NCBI GenBank assembly: GCA_010909165.1
Contig: MU008155.1
Span: 434,001-498,000, forward strand
DNA from: Anthoceros angustus
Taxonomy: Eukaryota > Streptophyta > Anthocerotopsida > Anthocerotales > Anthocerotaceae
Length of the DNA: 64,000 nucleotides
Direction of reading: 5' to 3'
In this document: positions 13,401 through 23,188 of the stretch, one piece after another
Layout of the letters: every line of letters starts with the position of its first letter
Numbering within the stretch: the first letter of the stretch is position 1
Program-made: the position numbers and the translations under genes
The notes under the pieces: model-generated
Told to the model about the DNA's origin: nothing
Seen by the model: the letters and a program-made list of their open reading frames with translations, nothing else
Database searches by the model: none

Positions 13401-14050
13401 GGGAGGAGGAGGGCACCTTGCCCCCTCCCCATGGCTCTCAGCCGGGAGGAAGGCGCACCGGCGGGAGGAGGATGCGGAGGCACCTTCCCTCCCCATGGCG
13501 GCAGCGGCGGGCGAGGCAGCGGCGGGAGGAGGAGGAGGGCACCTTCCCTCCCCACAGCGCAGCCCCCCAGCGGGCGGCGGCGGAGGAGGGCACGGTGCCC
13601 TTCCCCGCCAACGCCAGTGAGGCGGCGGGGGCACCTCCCCATGGCGGCGGCGAGGCGGCGGCATGGAAGGGGAGGCGAGGCGAGGGCACCTTCCTCTCCC
13701 ATCACACGGCCTCCGGTTCGCGAGGAGGAGGTTGCCTCCCGGCGGGGCGGTGGCGGAGGCGAGGAGGAAGCCAACGGGTGGAGGGGACGCCGGAGGCGAT
13801 GGCCGCCGGCAGGCCGAGGTGGAGGAGGAGGCGGAGGCGGGCGGCGATGGCGGCCGCCGCCCGAGCCGAGAGGTCGAGCTGCATGGCGGTGGCAGTAATG
13901 TCCGCCGCCATGCCCGAGCCGGAGGTCGCCATGGTGGCGGAGGGGCGATCGCCGCCGAGACCGAGGCCGACGGATGGCCCGCCGATGGCGGAATGAGGCG
14001 GATGCGATGGGGCGACGCCATCCTGCCCGGACAATGAGGCAACCGCTGGG
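10440..14050. repeat. Very GC-rich palindromic minisatellite with a ~2.15-kb higher-order duplication
   Basis: The plus strand is dominated by GGAGG and GGCGG runs punctuated by a recurring core, GGGCACC(T)TCCCTCCCC followed by ATGGCGGC. The core is an imperfect palindrome (GGGAGGG against CCCTCCC). A variant, GGGCACGGTGCCC, at about 11,607, 12,393 and 13,589 is an almost perfect palindrome. The left edge (GTGGACAAATGGAGTCCATG at 10,457) reappears at 12,610 with its following ~250 bp, so two large blocks of the array are arranged head to tail. Open frames of 600-700 codons exist on both strands, but only because stop codons are rare in this composition. Confidence 0.85.
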
Positions 14051-15380
14051 CCGGCGGCGATCGCTGCAGGGGAGTGGGATCGAGCGCCAGCCGCTTGAGG
14101 AAGCCGCCACGGAGGAATAACCGCCCATCGCGGCATCTCGACGCCGAGGAAGCAGCAGATTAGCGGAGGCTCGGGAGGCGGTGGCGGAGGCGGAGGCGGA
14201 GGCGCTGCGCGAGCTCACGCGGAGGCCAGATCCGCACACCGGAGGAGGAGGAGGGGAGCAACGGCACCGAGGCGGCGGAGCGGAGGCGGCTGGGAGAAGG
14301 AGAGTGGCCCGACCCCAACCCGCGGAGGCGAGCACAAGGGGAGGAAGCGCGATTACGAGGAATCGGACGGTCCGGCGGAAGCGCAGCCAAGGCGGGAGGC
14401 GGTGCCTCCGGCCGAATGCCCAACGCGCCTGGAGGCGGCGAGGCGGCGGCGGAGGCGGAGGCGATGGCGGAATGCTCGACGCCGTGGAGGCCATGGAGGG
14501 CACAATTAAGGTTCTCCGCAGATGATCAAGCGCATGGATGACGAGGGAAGTAGGCGCTGCCATCCCTTGTGCTCGAGTTGCATCCAGCGCTTTTGGTTTT
14601 GCATAGGGGCGAGGCATGCGCGAGGAAGGCCGCAGAGGGGAGATAGGGTTTGATGCTACTGCAATTTTGCGATGTGTGCGTGGACATCCTTTTGATGAAT
14701 GGAATGGCACCCTTATCATGTGAGCGGCTCGTTGGAGGGACCGTAAACTTTGTTGGTGAGGTATCGACCGTGAATCGCGACATGTCCTCGAATGCCTTCC
14801 TCGCTGTTTGATCGCCATCATCTGCATTTGACGAAACGCAATGGAGAAGGATGTCCTACTCCCGTAGCGATGGGATCGAGGAGTGGTAGAACAAATTTAA
14901 GCGTGGATTCCCCAAATCCCACCACAGTAGTCTCGCCACATGCACCCGATTTCTTGAGGCAATCAAGGCGGCTTCTATGTTCCAAAGAATATTGAACCCT
15001 CCACACGCCGCCGTGTCCGCGTCTTCGCTGGACAATGGAATCGTGATTTTGTGAGGGAGCCTATCATGCTGGAAACATTGAGAAGGACGATGGTGCTCGC
15101 CACGGTAAGAAGCAAGAGCCTGCTCGAATGAAAACAACATGGTGGTGCCGTGCGCAGACCATCATTGCATTCGCATACCATGGCGCGATCGGTAGGGTTC
15201 GCAACCACACTGGTGTGGTCGGCGCGGGAGGCGTGTTAGGGTTTGCCATCCATGGCGGGCCATGGAAGAAAACTTTATGGCAGAAGGTAGGGTGGAAGGC
15301 TGAAAACAATGTGTCACGGCTCTTTGTTTTGAAAGTTGCAAGGACAAAAACATTTTCAACCCTACACCCTTTTCGAGGAG
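14050..15380. other. Intergenic sequence, GC-rich fading to mixed composition
   Basis: GGAGGCGG-type sequence continues to about 14,500 without the palindromic core. Beyond that, composition returns to average. Frames up to 94 codons are present, and none is recognisable. Confidence 0.4.
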
Positions 15381-15384
15381 AGCG

Positions 15385-15575
15385 TGTGTGTCCCCTTTGG
15401 TGCTTGGCCGCTGTTGGTTAGGGCGCCAAAGCGGCCATGTGACCATGTGCTGTAAAAAAAGATACCGTACTGGAATCAACGGCATATTCCTCAAGATCCC
15501 CACGGTTTGCATGGGTTTCGCGAAAAAAAAAATGTCCCATCCCCTCTGTCCCCTTTGGTATGCCATAGTTCCGCG
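15385..15575 (+). mobile_element. Dispersed repeat, copy 1 (second copy inverted at 62.1-62.3 kb)
   Basis: In order this segment holds GTGTCCCCTTTGGTGC, GCGGCCATG, a poly-A tract and TCCCCTCTGTCCCCTTTGG followed by TATGCCATA. The same order is present on the opposite strand at about 62,137-62,265. The shared order over roughly 150-190 bp with different surroundings marks a dispersed element. Termini and class could not be determined. Confidence 0.6.
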
Positions 15576-15720
15576 CTAGAATTTAATTTGGAATAACCAG
15601 AGTAAGCTTCGCGCTGAAATTTAAACGGCGAAGCCTTGCGTTAGAATTTGATCTAGAGTAAGCAGAGTATATAAACCCCACATTGGAACTTAATCTAGAG
15701 TAAGCAGAGTAAGCCCTACG
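15576..15720. repeat. Short tandem repeat, ~40-50 bp, AGAGTAAGC motif
   Basis: GAATTTAATTTGGAATAACC, GAATTTGATCTAGAGTAAGC and GAACTTAATCTAGAGTAAGC follow one another at about 15,580-15,710. Each is followed by AGAGTA and a short GC-richer piece. Copies are diverged. Confidence 0.6.
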
Positions 15721-15734
15721 GGTTGCGGGCCCAA

Positions 15735-16429
15735 ACGGAAAGACAATATGCATAACCTAGTGGGGGGACCATTCAGAGGTAGCAACGACTACTCCATCTT
15801 TTGTCTCATGACAGCCAAGAGACATTGGACTCATCATGGATCGAGGGCAACGCCTACTCTTCACCCCAAGACCCGGCCGCTTCAAGAAACGATCTTAAAA
15901 GCGACACTTAGGAAAAGCGAGAGGCGCCTGCTTGAAACCCAACGGACTTGCACACACAACTGAAAAGTCCATTTCATCTAGTAACTGAAGCTGTTGTAGC
16001 CGCCCACGTTTTGGACTTCGTTGAGATTTCAGCTCTTCTTGCAAACCACGCTTCATACTTGGCTGAGATTGCAACTCTTCTTGCGAACTACGCTACATAC
16101 TTGGCTGAGACTGAAGACGCTTTAGACTTGGTTGATATTGTAGCTCTTCTTGCGAAATGCACTTTCTACTTGGCTAAGAATGAAGACGCTTTAGACTTGG
16201 CTGAGATTGCAGCTCTTCTTGCGCACTGGGCATCATACTTGGCTGAGATCGCAACTCTTCTTGCGCACTACGCTTCAGACGATTCTATGTTTGCAGCTCT
16301 TCTTGCGCACTACGCTTCAGACGATTCTACGTTTGCAGCTATTTTTGCACACTACGCTTCAAACGATTCTATGTTTGCAGCTCTTCTTGTGCATCACACT
16401 ACATACTTGGCTGAGATTGAGAACGATTC

Positions 16430-16486
<57 letters not shown>

Positions 16487-17110
16487 CTTATATTGCGACT
16501 ACAACTTATATTGCGACTATTGGTGGTGGTTCATGCGAAGCGGGTTCTGGTGGTCTTGCAAGTTCGCATAAATGTGCTCCTATTGGGTTAAACAATTTTT
16601 TGGCTGGTGTTGGTTCAAGTAGAGCTGGTTCTGTTGTGCATGCTGGTTTGGATGAAACCGTTGCTCTATTGGCCTTTCAGAAGATTCTGATACCGCCTTA
16701 ATTCATGTCTCTATTGGCTTGGATGCAGTTGATGCTGTTGGTGACAATTCACATGAACGTAGCCGCTTTGGTGTTCTGGCCCATTTTGATCTGAATCTTC
16801 TTGCGAATGGCAAGGTGTTAATACTGCGGCATTAAATTCCGCAAGGGTACCGCCTAATTCTCCCACCGATAACTCTGGTGATATTGTATGTACACCGCGG
16901 TTCGTTTAGAGCAACATCTTGCTGCACCCAAGGATAATTCTGGAGCATGCAGAATTCCATCATATTGCAAAATCCACACTAGTCGACTCCATGACCAGAA
17001 CTGCGCCATGTCCACTTGTGCCACCGTTAGCCCTGGCCAAGCGCGCCTACAAATACTGCCCCATCCCGATCTGTAACAGCCGGTGTCAGTGGAAGAGTCC
17101 AACATCGGTC
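15735..17110 (+). repeat. Heptad-repeat element, copy 1 (with AAC microsatellite)
   Basis: A leader (ACTACTCCATCTTTTGTCTC near 15,787) is followed from about 16,020 by diverged 42-bp units reading as the peptide LAEIAxLLAxYAS. This frame is open from 15,948 to 16,571 but lacks an ATG at its start. An (AAC) microsatellite at about 16,432-16,487 encodes poly-Asn. Just after it the likely frame moves by one to a Gly/Ser-rich tail (GSSRAGSVVHAG), open to about 16,701. Further coherent but frame-broken stretches run to about 17,130 before T-rich sequence. The leader, repeat and tail recur in the same order at 17,800-20,190. It may be a decayed gene pair or a non-autonomous element; the protein is unknown. 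Confidence 0.55.
16432..16487. repeat. (AAC)n microsatellite, about 18 units
   Basis: An uninterrupted AAC/ACA trinucleotide run lies inside the coiled-coil-like frame of the heptad-repeat element, where it encodes asparagine. The reading frame that looks coherent changes across this tract, which suggests slippage. Confidence 0.9.
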
Positions 17111-17800
17111 CCAGAGAGGGATAGATTTTAGTTTCTTTGTTGCATAGGGTTATGAGTTGTTTGCTTCTATTTTGTTTTCAAGAAGTTATGTTCGCCGCCA
17201 TACCAGCGCGCTTTACACACTATTCGGTTTCATCTCTAGGGTCTAGTTTTGTACATAGAGTTTTGAATGTTGAATTAGATACAATGTGTTACTTTAATTT
17301 AGGTTCGATGCATAAGCTTAGACGCTGGCATACCGAAACCTTACCTTGTACTCTTTGGTTATTCCTCAAAATGCAAGTGTACTTTCCCAGAATGGAACCT
17401 TATGGACATTATAATAAAAAACTAAAATGATTTTGAACAGCCACTATGTCATTTCTTGGAGGAAGCTCCAATTTTGCCGGAAGAGGGGTTGTATATTCAA
17501 CCCCTTCATAAATTATGCTGTTGTGCCAAGAATTAATGGAGACTCCAAAGGTGCCTAATTTATTTTAGCTAGCGATTAATTTGTACATCATTATAACAAG
17601 AAGTATCTTACAATGACACTCCTGTTTCCGCTCAAAACCTTTTAAGCAGTGACCACTCCAAATTGTTGGAAAGGTTGACGAGAACTCTTAAAGTCATACA
17701 CCCCTTACAAACAAACGAGCGTATGGAGACACCAATAGTCAAGCCAAAAATCAAAGCTAGCTCTACACTGACAGAAAGACAATCTACACAACCCAAAGTG
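17110..17800. other. AT-richer spacer between the two heptad-repeat elements
   Basis: T-rich sequence with no supported gene. It has the look of 3' untranslated or intergenic DNA following the copy 1 element. One plus-strand frame of 97 codons (17,137-17,430) has no recognisable motif. Confidence 0.4.
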
Positions 17801-20190
17801 GGAGACCATGATGATAGCAATGACTACTCCATCTTTTGTCTCATGGTAACCAAGAGATAATGGAATACTCCAAAGCATCAAGGATTGCGGGTGACACCCA
17901 CTCTTCTTGCCTCGAGAGCCGGACCGTTTTTTGAAGAACGGCCTTGAAAGCAGTCACCTAGGAAATCGAAAGAGACCTGTGCTTGAAACCCAACGGACCT
18001 GTACACATCACTCAAAAATTCCTTGCAGCCACTCTAAGTTATGGGGGCTGATGTTCACACGATCCCATAAATCATCCAACGGCCAAGCCAAGAAGGCCTT
18101 ACAATACATGCCTAATAGCGATATCCCTCATAGCTCAAAGTCCATTTCATTTAGAGATTAAAGCTGTTTTGGCTGACCACATTTCACACTTGGCTGAGAT
18201 TGCAGCTCTTTTTAGGAACTACGCTTCAGACTTGGCTGAGATTGCAGCTCTTTTTAGAAACTACGCTTCAGACTTGGTTGAGATTGCAGCTCTTCTTAGG
18301 AACTACGCTTCAGACTTGGCTGAGATTGCAACTCTTCTTAGGAACTACGCTTCAGACTTGGCTCAGATTGCAGCTCTTCTTACGAACTACGCTTCAGACT
18401 CGGCTCAGATTGCAGCTCTTCTTAGGAACTACGCTTCAAACTTGGCTCAGATTGCAGCTCCTCTTAGGAACTACGCTTCAGACTTGGCTCAGATTGCAGC
18501 TCCTCTTAGAAACTACGCTTCAAACTCGGCTCAGATTTGCAGCTCTTCTTAGGAACTACGCTTCAAACTTGGCTCAGATTGCAGCTCCTCTTAGGAACTA
18601 CGCTTCAGACTTGGCTGAAACTAGTACTGAAGATGCTTCGGACTTGGATGAGACTAGTCAAGACGCCTGACTTGGTTGAGATTGCGGCTCTTCTTGAACT
18701 ACGCTTGGACTTGGATGAGACTAGTCAAGATGCTTGGACTTGAGATTGCAACTCTTCTTAGGAACTACGCTTGGACTTGAGATTGCAACTCTTCTTAGGA
18801 ACTACGCTTGGACTTGGATGAGACTAGTCAAGATGCTTGGACTTGGATGAGACTAGTCAAGATGCTTGGACTTGGATGAGACTAGTCTTGACGCTTGGAC
18901 TTGGATGAGACTAGTCAAGATGCTTGGACTTGAGATTGCAACTCTTCTTAGAACTACGCTTGGACTTGGTTGAGATTGCGGCTCTTCTTAGGAACTACGC
19001 TTGGACTTGGATGAGACTAGTCAAGATGCTTGGACTTGGATGAGACTAGTCAAGATGCTTGGACTTGAGATTGCGGCTCTTCTTGAACTACGCTTGGACT
19101 TGGATGAGACTAGTCAAGACGCCTGACTTGGTTGAGATTGCGCTCTTCTTAGGAACCACGCCTGACTTGGTGAGACTAGTCAAGACACTTGGACTTGGAT
19201 GAGACTAGTCTTGACGCTTGGACTTGGATGAGACTAGTCAAGACGCCTGACTTGGTGAGATTGCAACTCTTCTTAGGAACTACGCTTGGACTTGAGATTG
19301 CGGCTCCTCTTAGAAACCACGCTTGACTACTCATTGCGGCTCTTCTTAGGAACTACGCTTCAAACTTGGCTCGATTGCGGCTCCTCTTAGGAACCACGCC
19401 TGACTTGGCTGGATTGCGACTCCTCTTAGAAACCACGCTCAAACTCGGCTCGGTTTGCTCTTCTTAGGAACTACGCTTCAAACTTGGCTCATTACAGCTC
19501 CTCTTAGGAACTACGCGGACTTGGTGAAACTAGTGCGAAGATGCTTGACTTGGATGAGACTAGATCAAGACGCCTTGACTTGAGACTAGCATCAAGACGC
19601 CTGACTTGGTCGAGACTAGTACCCAAGACGCCAGTGGTTGAGACTAGTAATCAAGACGCCGGACTTTCTTTGAAACTAGTAATCGCCTGGACTTGGTGAA
19701 ACTAGTCTTGAGGCCAAGGACTTGGTGAAACTAATCTTGAAGGCCCCGGACTTGGCTGAAACTAGTCTTGAGGCAGCCGGACTTTGAAACTAATCGAAGA
19801 CGCCCACTTGGTTGAAACTAATCAAGACGCCAGTGGTTGAGACTAGTCAAGACGCCTGACTTGGTGAGACTAATCGAAGATGCTTGGACTTGGTGAGACT
19901 AATCAAGACACTTGGACTTTGAAACTAATCTTGAAGGCGTTTGACCTTATGAAACTAGTACTAAAGACGTTTCAGCCTTGGCTGAGATTATAGCTCTTCT
20001 TAGGAACTACGCCGGACTTTGAAACTAGTCCCAAGACGCCGGACTTGGCTGAAACTAGTCCCAAGACGCCTGACTTGGTGAGACTAGTGCCAAAGACGCT
20101 TTAGACTTGGCTGAGATTGCAGCTGTTAATGGTTCAAGTGGAGTTAGTTCTACTGTGCATTTATTTGTATCTTTTTACATGGATCATTAG
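17800..20190 (+). repeat. Heptad-repeat element, copy 2: 42-bp and 29-bp minisatellites
   Basis: The leader shared with copy 1 starts near 17,815. From 18,198 an exact 42-bp period gives about ten head-to-tail units encoding the 14-residue peptide LRNYASDLAEIAAL. Leu/Ile/Tyr spacing of 3-4-3-4 is that of a coiled coil with two heptads per unit. The frame is open for 127 codons (18,169-18,552). From about 18,650 the array changes to a 29-bp unit containing GACTAGTC, with an exact 29-bp spacing at 18,822, 18,851 and 18,880. It then becomes a frame-broken mixture to about 20,100. The end (AAVNGSSGVSSTVH in frame) matches the tail of copy 1. Confidence 0.7.
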
Positions 20191-20379
20191 AGCTTGAGAG
20201 CGGAGAGCGCTAGCACTTCAGAAGCTAAAGTGTTAGGCGTGAATGTCGAGCTCGGGATGGTTGTAACACGATTGCAAGGAGGAATTTCGAGACTATGCCC
20301 CTCACTGCTGGCTAGTACTATCAAATTTCCTTCTTTGGGAGAACACATAAAACACTTCAAGAATCGCCCTCTTCACGCC

Positions 20380-20472
20380 CTCCCCTCCCCTCTCCTCTCC
20401 TCCCCTCTCCTCTCCTCTCCTCTCCTCTTCTCTCCTCTCCCTGCCCTCTTCTCTCCTCTCCCTGCCCTCTCT
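20380..20472. repeat. Pyrimidine microsatellite (CTCCT / CTCTCCTC)
   Basis: A pure C/T tract of about 90 nt made of CTCTCCT-type units with two CTGCC interruptions. It lies just right of the second heptad-repeat element. Confidence 0.85.
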
Positions 20473-20479
20473 GCTTCTT

Positions 20480-21250
20480 TTCTTGTTTTTGATTGGCACC
20501 AGGGACCTCTTCTCTAGTTACAACAATGAGGTTGCTCTGCTGCAGTTGAGCACAGGCGCACCAAGGGCTAGAGTAAGCCTGTAAGCGATGCGCAACATCC
20601 CCATGTCCCTGCCGCCAAGATGGGGCGGTACATATGCTTGGGGAACGGGAGCATGGGGAAGGGGAGTATGGGGCTCATTCGTTGATTTATTTATATACTT
20701 TTGATTCAGGCACGGTGGAGAGATCATAAACCTGTGCTCATTGGTGGTATAAAGCTCGTAGTGTGGAATTTGGAAAAAAAAAATGTGTGGATGGTTCTCA
20801 TGGTATGGGCTACATGGCAAGGGAGAGGTGTAGAGCGCACCGGAGCGGCGTGTAGGCAACAAGATGTGAGGGCAACGTGTAGGGAAGAGGAGGCCTCCTC
20901 GACTAGTCTATACATATGTGTACATATATATTCTTGCTTGCTTCATGATATTAACTTGGTTTCTTTAGGGCATATATAAAGATAGTCACCCTTTCCGTGG
21001 CCCCATTTTCATGGGTACGTTAGTCATAAAAGATTTCATCTTTTATCCCCCACTTTATAGATACCCTATCCTTTATGTGGCCGCATAAAATGCGCACGGT
21101 AGTCATACCAATAGACGACCCTTGGAAGTTGGAATGCAAAATTGCAAAATACCTCACATTGGGTATATGCTCTTCTACTTCACGATTTTGGATATTCTGA
21201 CCAAAATCTAGATTGACGGTCATTGAAAGCAAGTCACTTCATACTCTCTT
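20480..21250. other. Intergenic sequence, nothing recognised
   Basis: AT-richer DNA with several stop codons in every frame. Frames up to 114 codons overlap and are unrecognised. Confidence 0.45.
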
Positions 21251-21251
21251 G

Positions 21252-21455
21252 CCGAGTGCCTACTGCAGAGCCCTTACACTAAAGCACGATATGTCAATTA
21301 AATACAGCGTTTTCTACGCTCCTCTATGTCAATTGCTGAATGCGCGCATCCCAACTGCCGAGTACCTACTGCAGAGCCCTTGCACTAAAGTACGGTATCG
21401 TCAATTAAATACAGCGTTTTCTACTCTCCTCTATGTCAATGCTGAATCACTATAG
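21252..21455. repeat. Direct tandem duplication, period about 105 bp
   Basis: GCCGAGTGCCTACTGCAGAG at 21,252 is repeated as GCCGAGTACCTACTGCAGAG at 21,357. The copies continue in parallel through TCAATTAAATACAGCGTTTT. A few substitutions and single-base indels separate them. Confidence 0.85.
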
Positions 21456-21941
21456 CCTTCCAGGAGGTTATGCAGAGTGATATGAGGTGGCTGGGCACTT
21501 GGATCGTGATAAAAGAACATAGCTCAGGTGTGTCACAGGTGAGCTTGAACGATGAGGCCAAGATTGCAAAACATCACAAATCAACATGCGGATTTCTCCC
21601 ACATCACATCCCACAGACGGAGCCGACTGCCATAGCAGGTGGACGATTCATCAGCAGGGCACTCAGGGTTGCTCAAAATTTACATCTGGTCAGACTTCGA
21701 CTGATACATCTTATTTAGAATTGAGATAGTCCACAGATCCTCGTAGCTGGGAGGGCATCCTGGTTTCCCATTTGCTGTGAGAGACGAGGACGAGAAATCT
21801 GACATATCTATGATCACCTCTCGTCTACCTTCTAACGGTGGACAGACAGTAGGATACCATAAGACCAGATTCTCACGCGGAAGATGCTCGACTACTTCAA
21901 GTGTGCAGAACTCCAGTTCCCACATTCCGCGCTGAGCAGAG

Positions 21942-22951
21942 CTAGGGGTAGGCTTGCGCGACGTGGGTGAGATGCTGGTGCAGCTCGATTGGTGCGGAGA
22001 AGAAGGGGCTGTGATCGGTATCAATGCTGAGAACCTCGGAGGGAGGATTTGACGAGATTAGGGCATCCGCTACCTGGGGGACCACGGCAAGGTCCTGAAC
22101 GAGGCGGATGAATACGCGCGGCACAGACCCGTATCGCTCCGGGGTGTGCTTGATGGCAACTTCTTCAACGGATAAAAACGCGCCAGGCTTGAGCAGGCTC
22201 GTAGCCAGAGCCACAGTCTGTGAAGCATTCCATGACGGAGTCAGAGAGAGCCATGAGCACCATAAGCATTTGGCAGGCGCAAAACAACTTCACCTCTGGT
22301 GGACTCAGTTGGTAGAGCCAACCCCCTGGATTGGCGAAATGTAGTGTTGTGGGAAGGTGGTCGCGTCCTTTGCCGTAGGTAAGATCCAGAGCTCCAGGTT
22401 CAACAGCATCTACGTCTAAGAACTGTGATGCCACAGCACTACGGAGTAAGTTAGATGGGGCCGTGGCAGGCTGGTTCAAGCGAGCCCAGGTCAGAGTGTC
22501 TGATTTGGTTATCTACCTTGGAAACCAATTCCATGTCTTGACTACGGAACATGTATCCGGAGACATAGACAGCGGCGGAAATCTTGTGTGGAAGATGCTC
22601 CAGGATGTAAGTTGCTACCAGTCCGCCGTAGCAGTGAGCAACCAAGATGACCTGTGGTGGGTGAAAAAGGGAAAGAAAGATGAGCCGAAGTGAATTCCAT
22701 GAGTGGTGAAGCATGAGGAGGATGGATTCCATCACCTTCTCCGACTCCGGCAGAGATTCCAGGAACCTGGTAGCATTGCTGGACAGTTGAGCCAGAGTGG
22801 TGATGGATTCAGGGTCGGTAACATCCTTGCCCTGCGCTGGGTTGTCGATGGCAGTCGCCCTGTGGCCGTCCTTCTGCAGCAGAGCGACTATCTTGTACCA
22901 TGTCCAGGCGCCGTGGCCCAGTCCATGGAGTAGAAGGAAATGTTTACCCAT
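21942..22951 (-). CDS. Methylesterase (MES)-family alpha/beta hydrolase with a cysteine nucleophile position
   Basis: This family hydrolyses small methyl esters such as methyl salicylate, methyl jasmonate or methyl-IAA in the cytosol; hydroxynitrile lyases are close relatives. Four exons are inferred on the minus strand: 22951-22736, 22651-22517, 22470-22294 and 22217-21942, giving about 267 residues, normal for the family. The start MGKHFLLLHGLGHGAW carries the oxyanion-hole HG motif. The nucleophile elbow reads VAHCYGG where family members have GHSxGG, so the catalytic Ser is Cys (codon 22,631-22,633). The acidic residue (VQDLAVVP) and the histidine (DTDHSPFFS) of the triad are present. Intron 2 is only 46 nt. 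The stop lies in TACCCCTAG at 21,944-21,942. The family call is secure, but substrate and activity are unknown. Confidence 0.88.
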
Positions 22952-23188
22952 ACTTGCCGCTGTGTGGGATCTCCTGGAGCTCAGTATGCGGTACTCAGAG
23001 CACTTTGGCGGAGATGGTCCTGTAAACAAGGGCAGCGCAGATAAAATGACCTCGTACTAAAGAGGGCGGAAGTCCTTCGCTTTCTGTTTCCTCCTCCTCA
23101 GGTGCGTCTCGCAATCTGCACCACATAGTATCCGAATATCGACCTGCCTGCCGGGTTTGAGACGGAAGCTGTCGTCTCAGCCACTGGA

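Noticed and set aside
16854-17131. Cys-containing reading (KRAYKYCPIPICNSRCQW) as a zinc-binding domain
   Set aside because: The spacing fits no zinc-finger class I know and the frame is broken on both sides; it is kept only as part of the decayed element.
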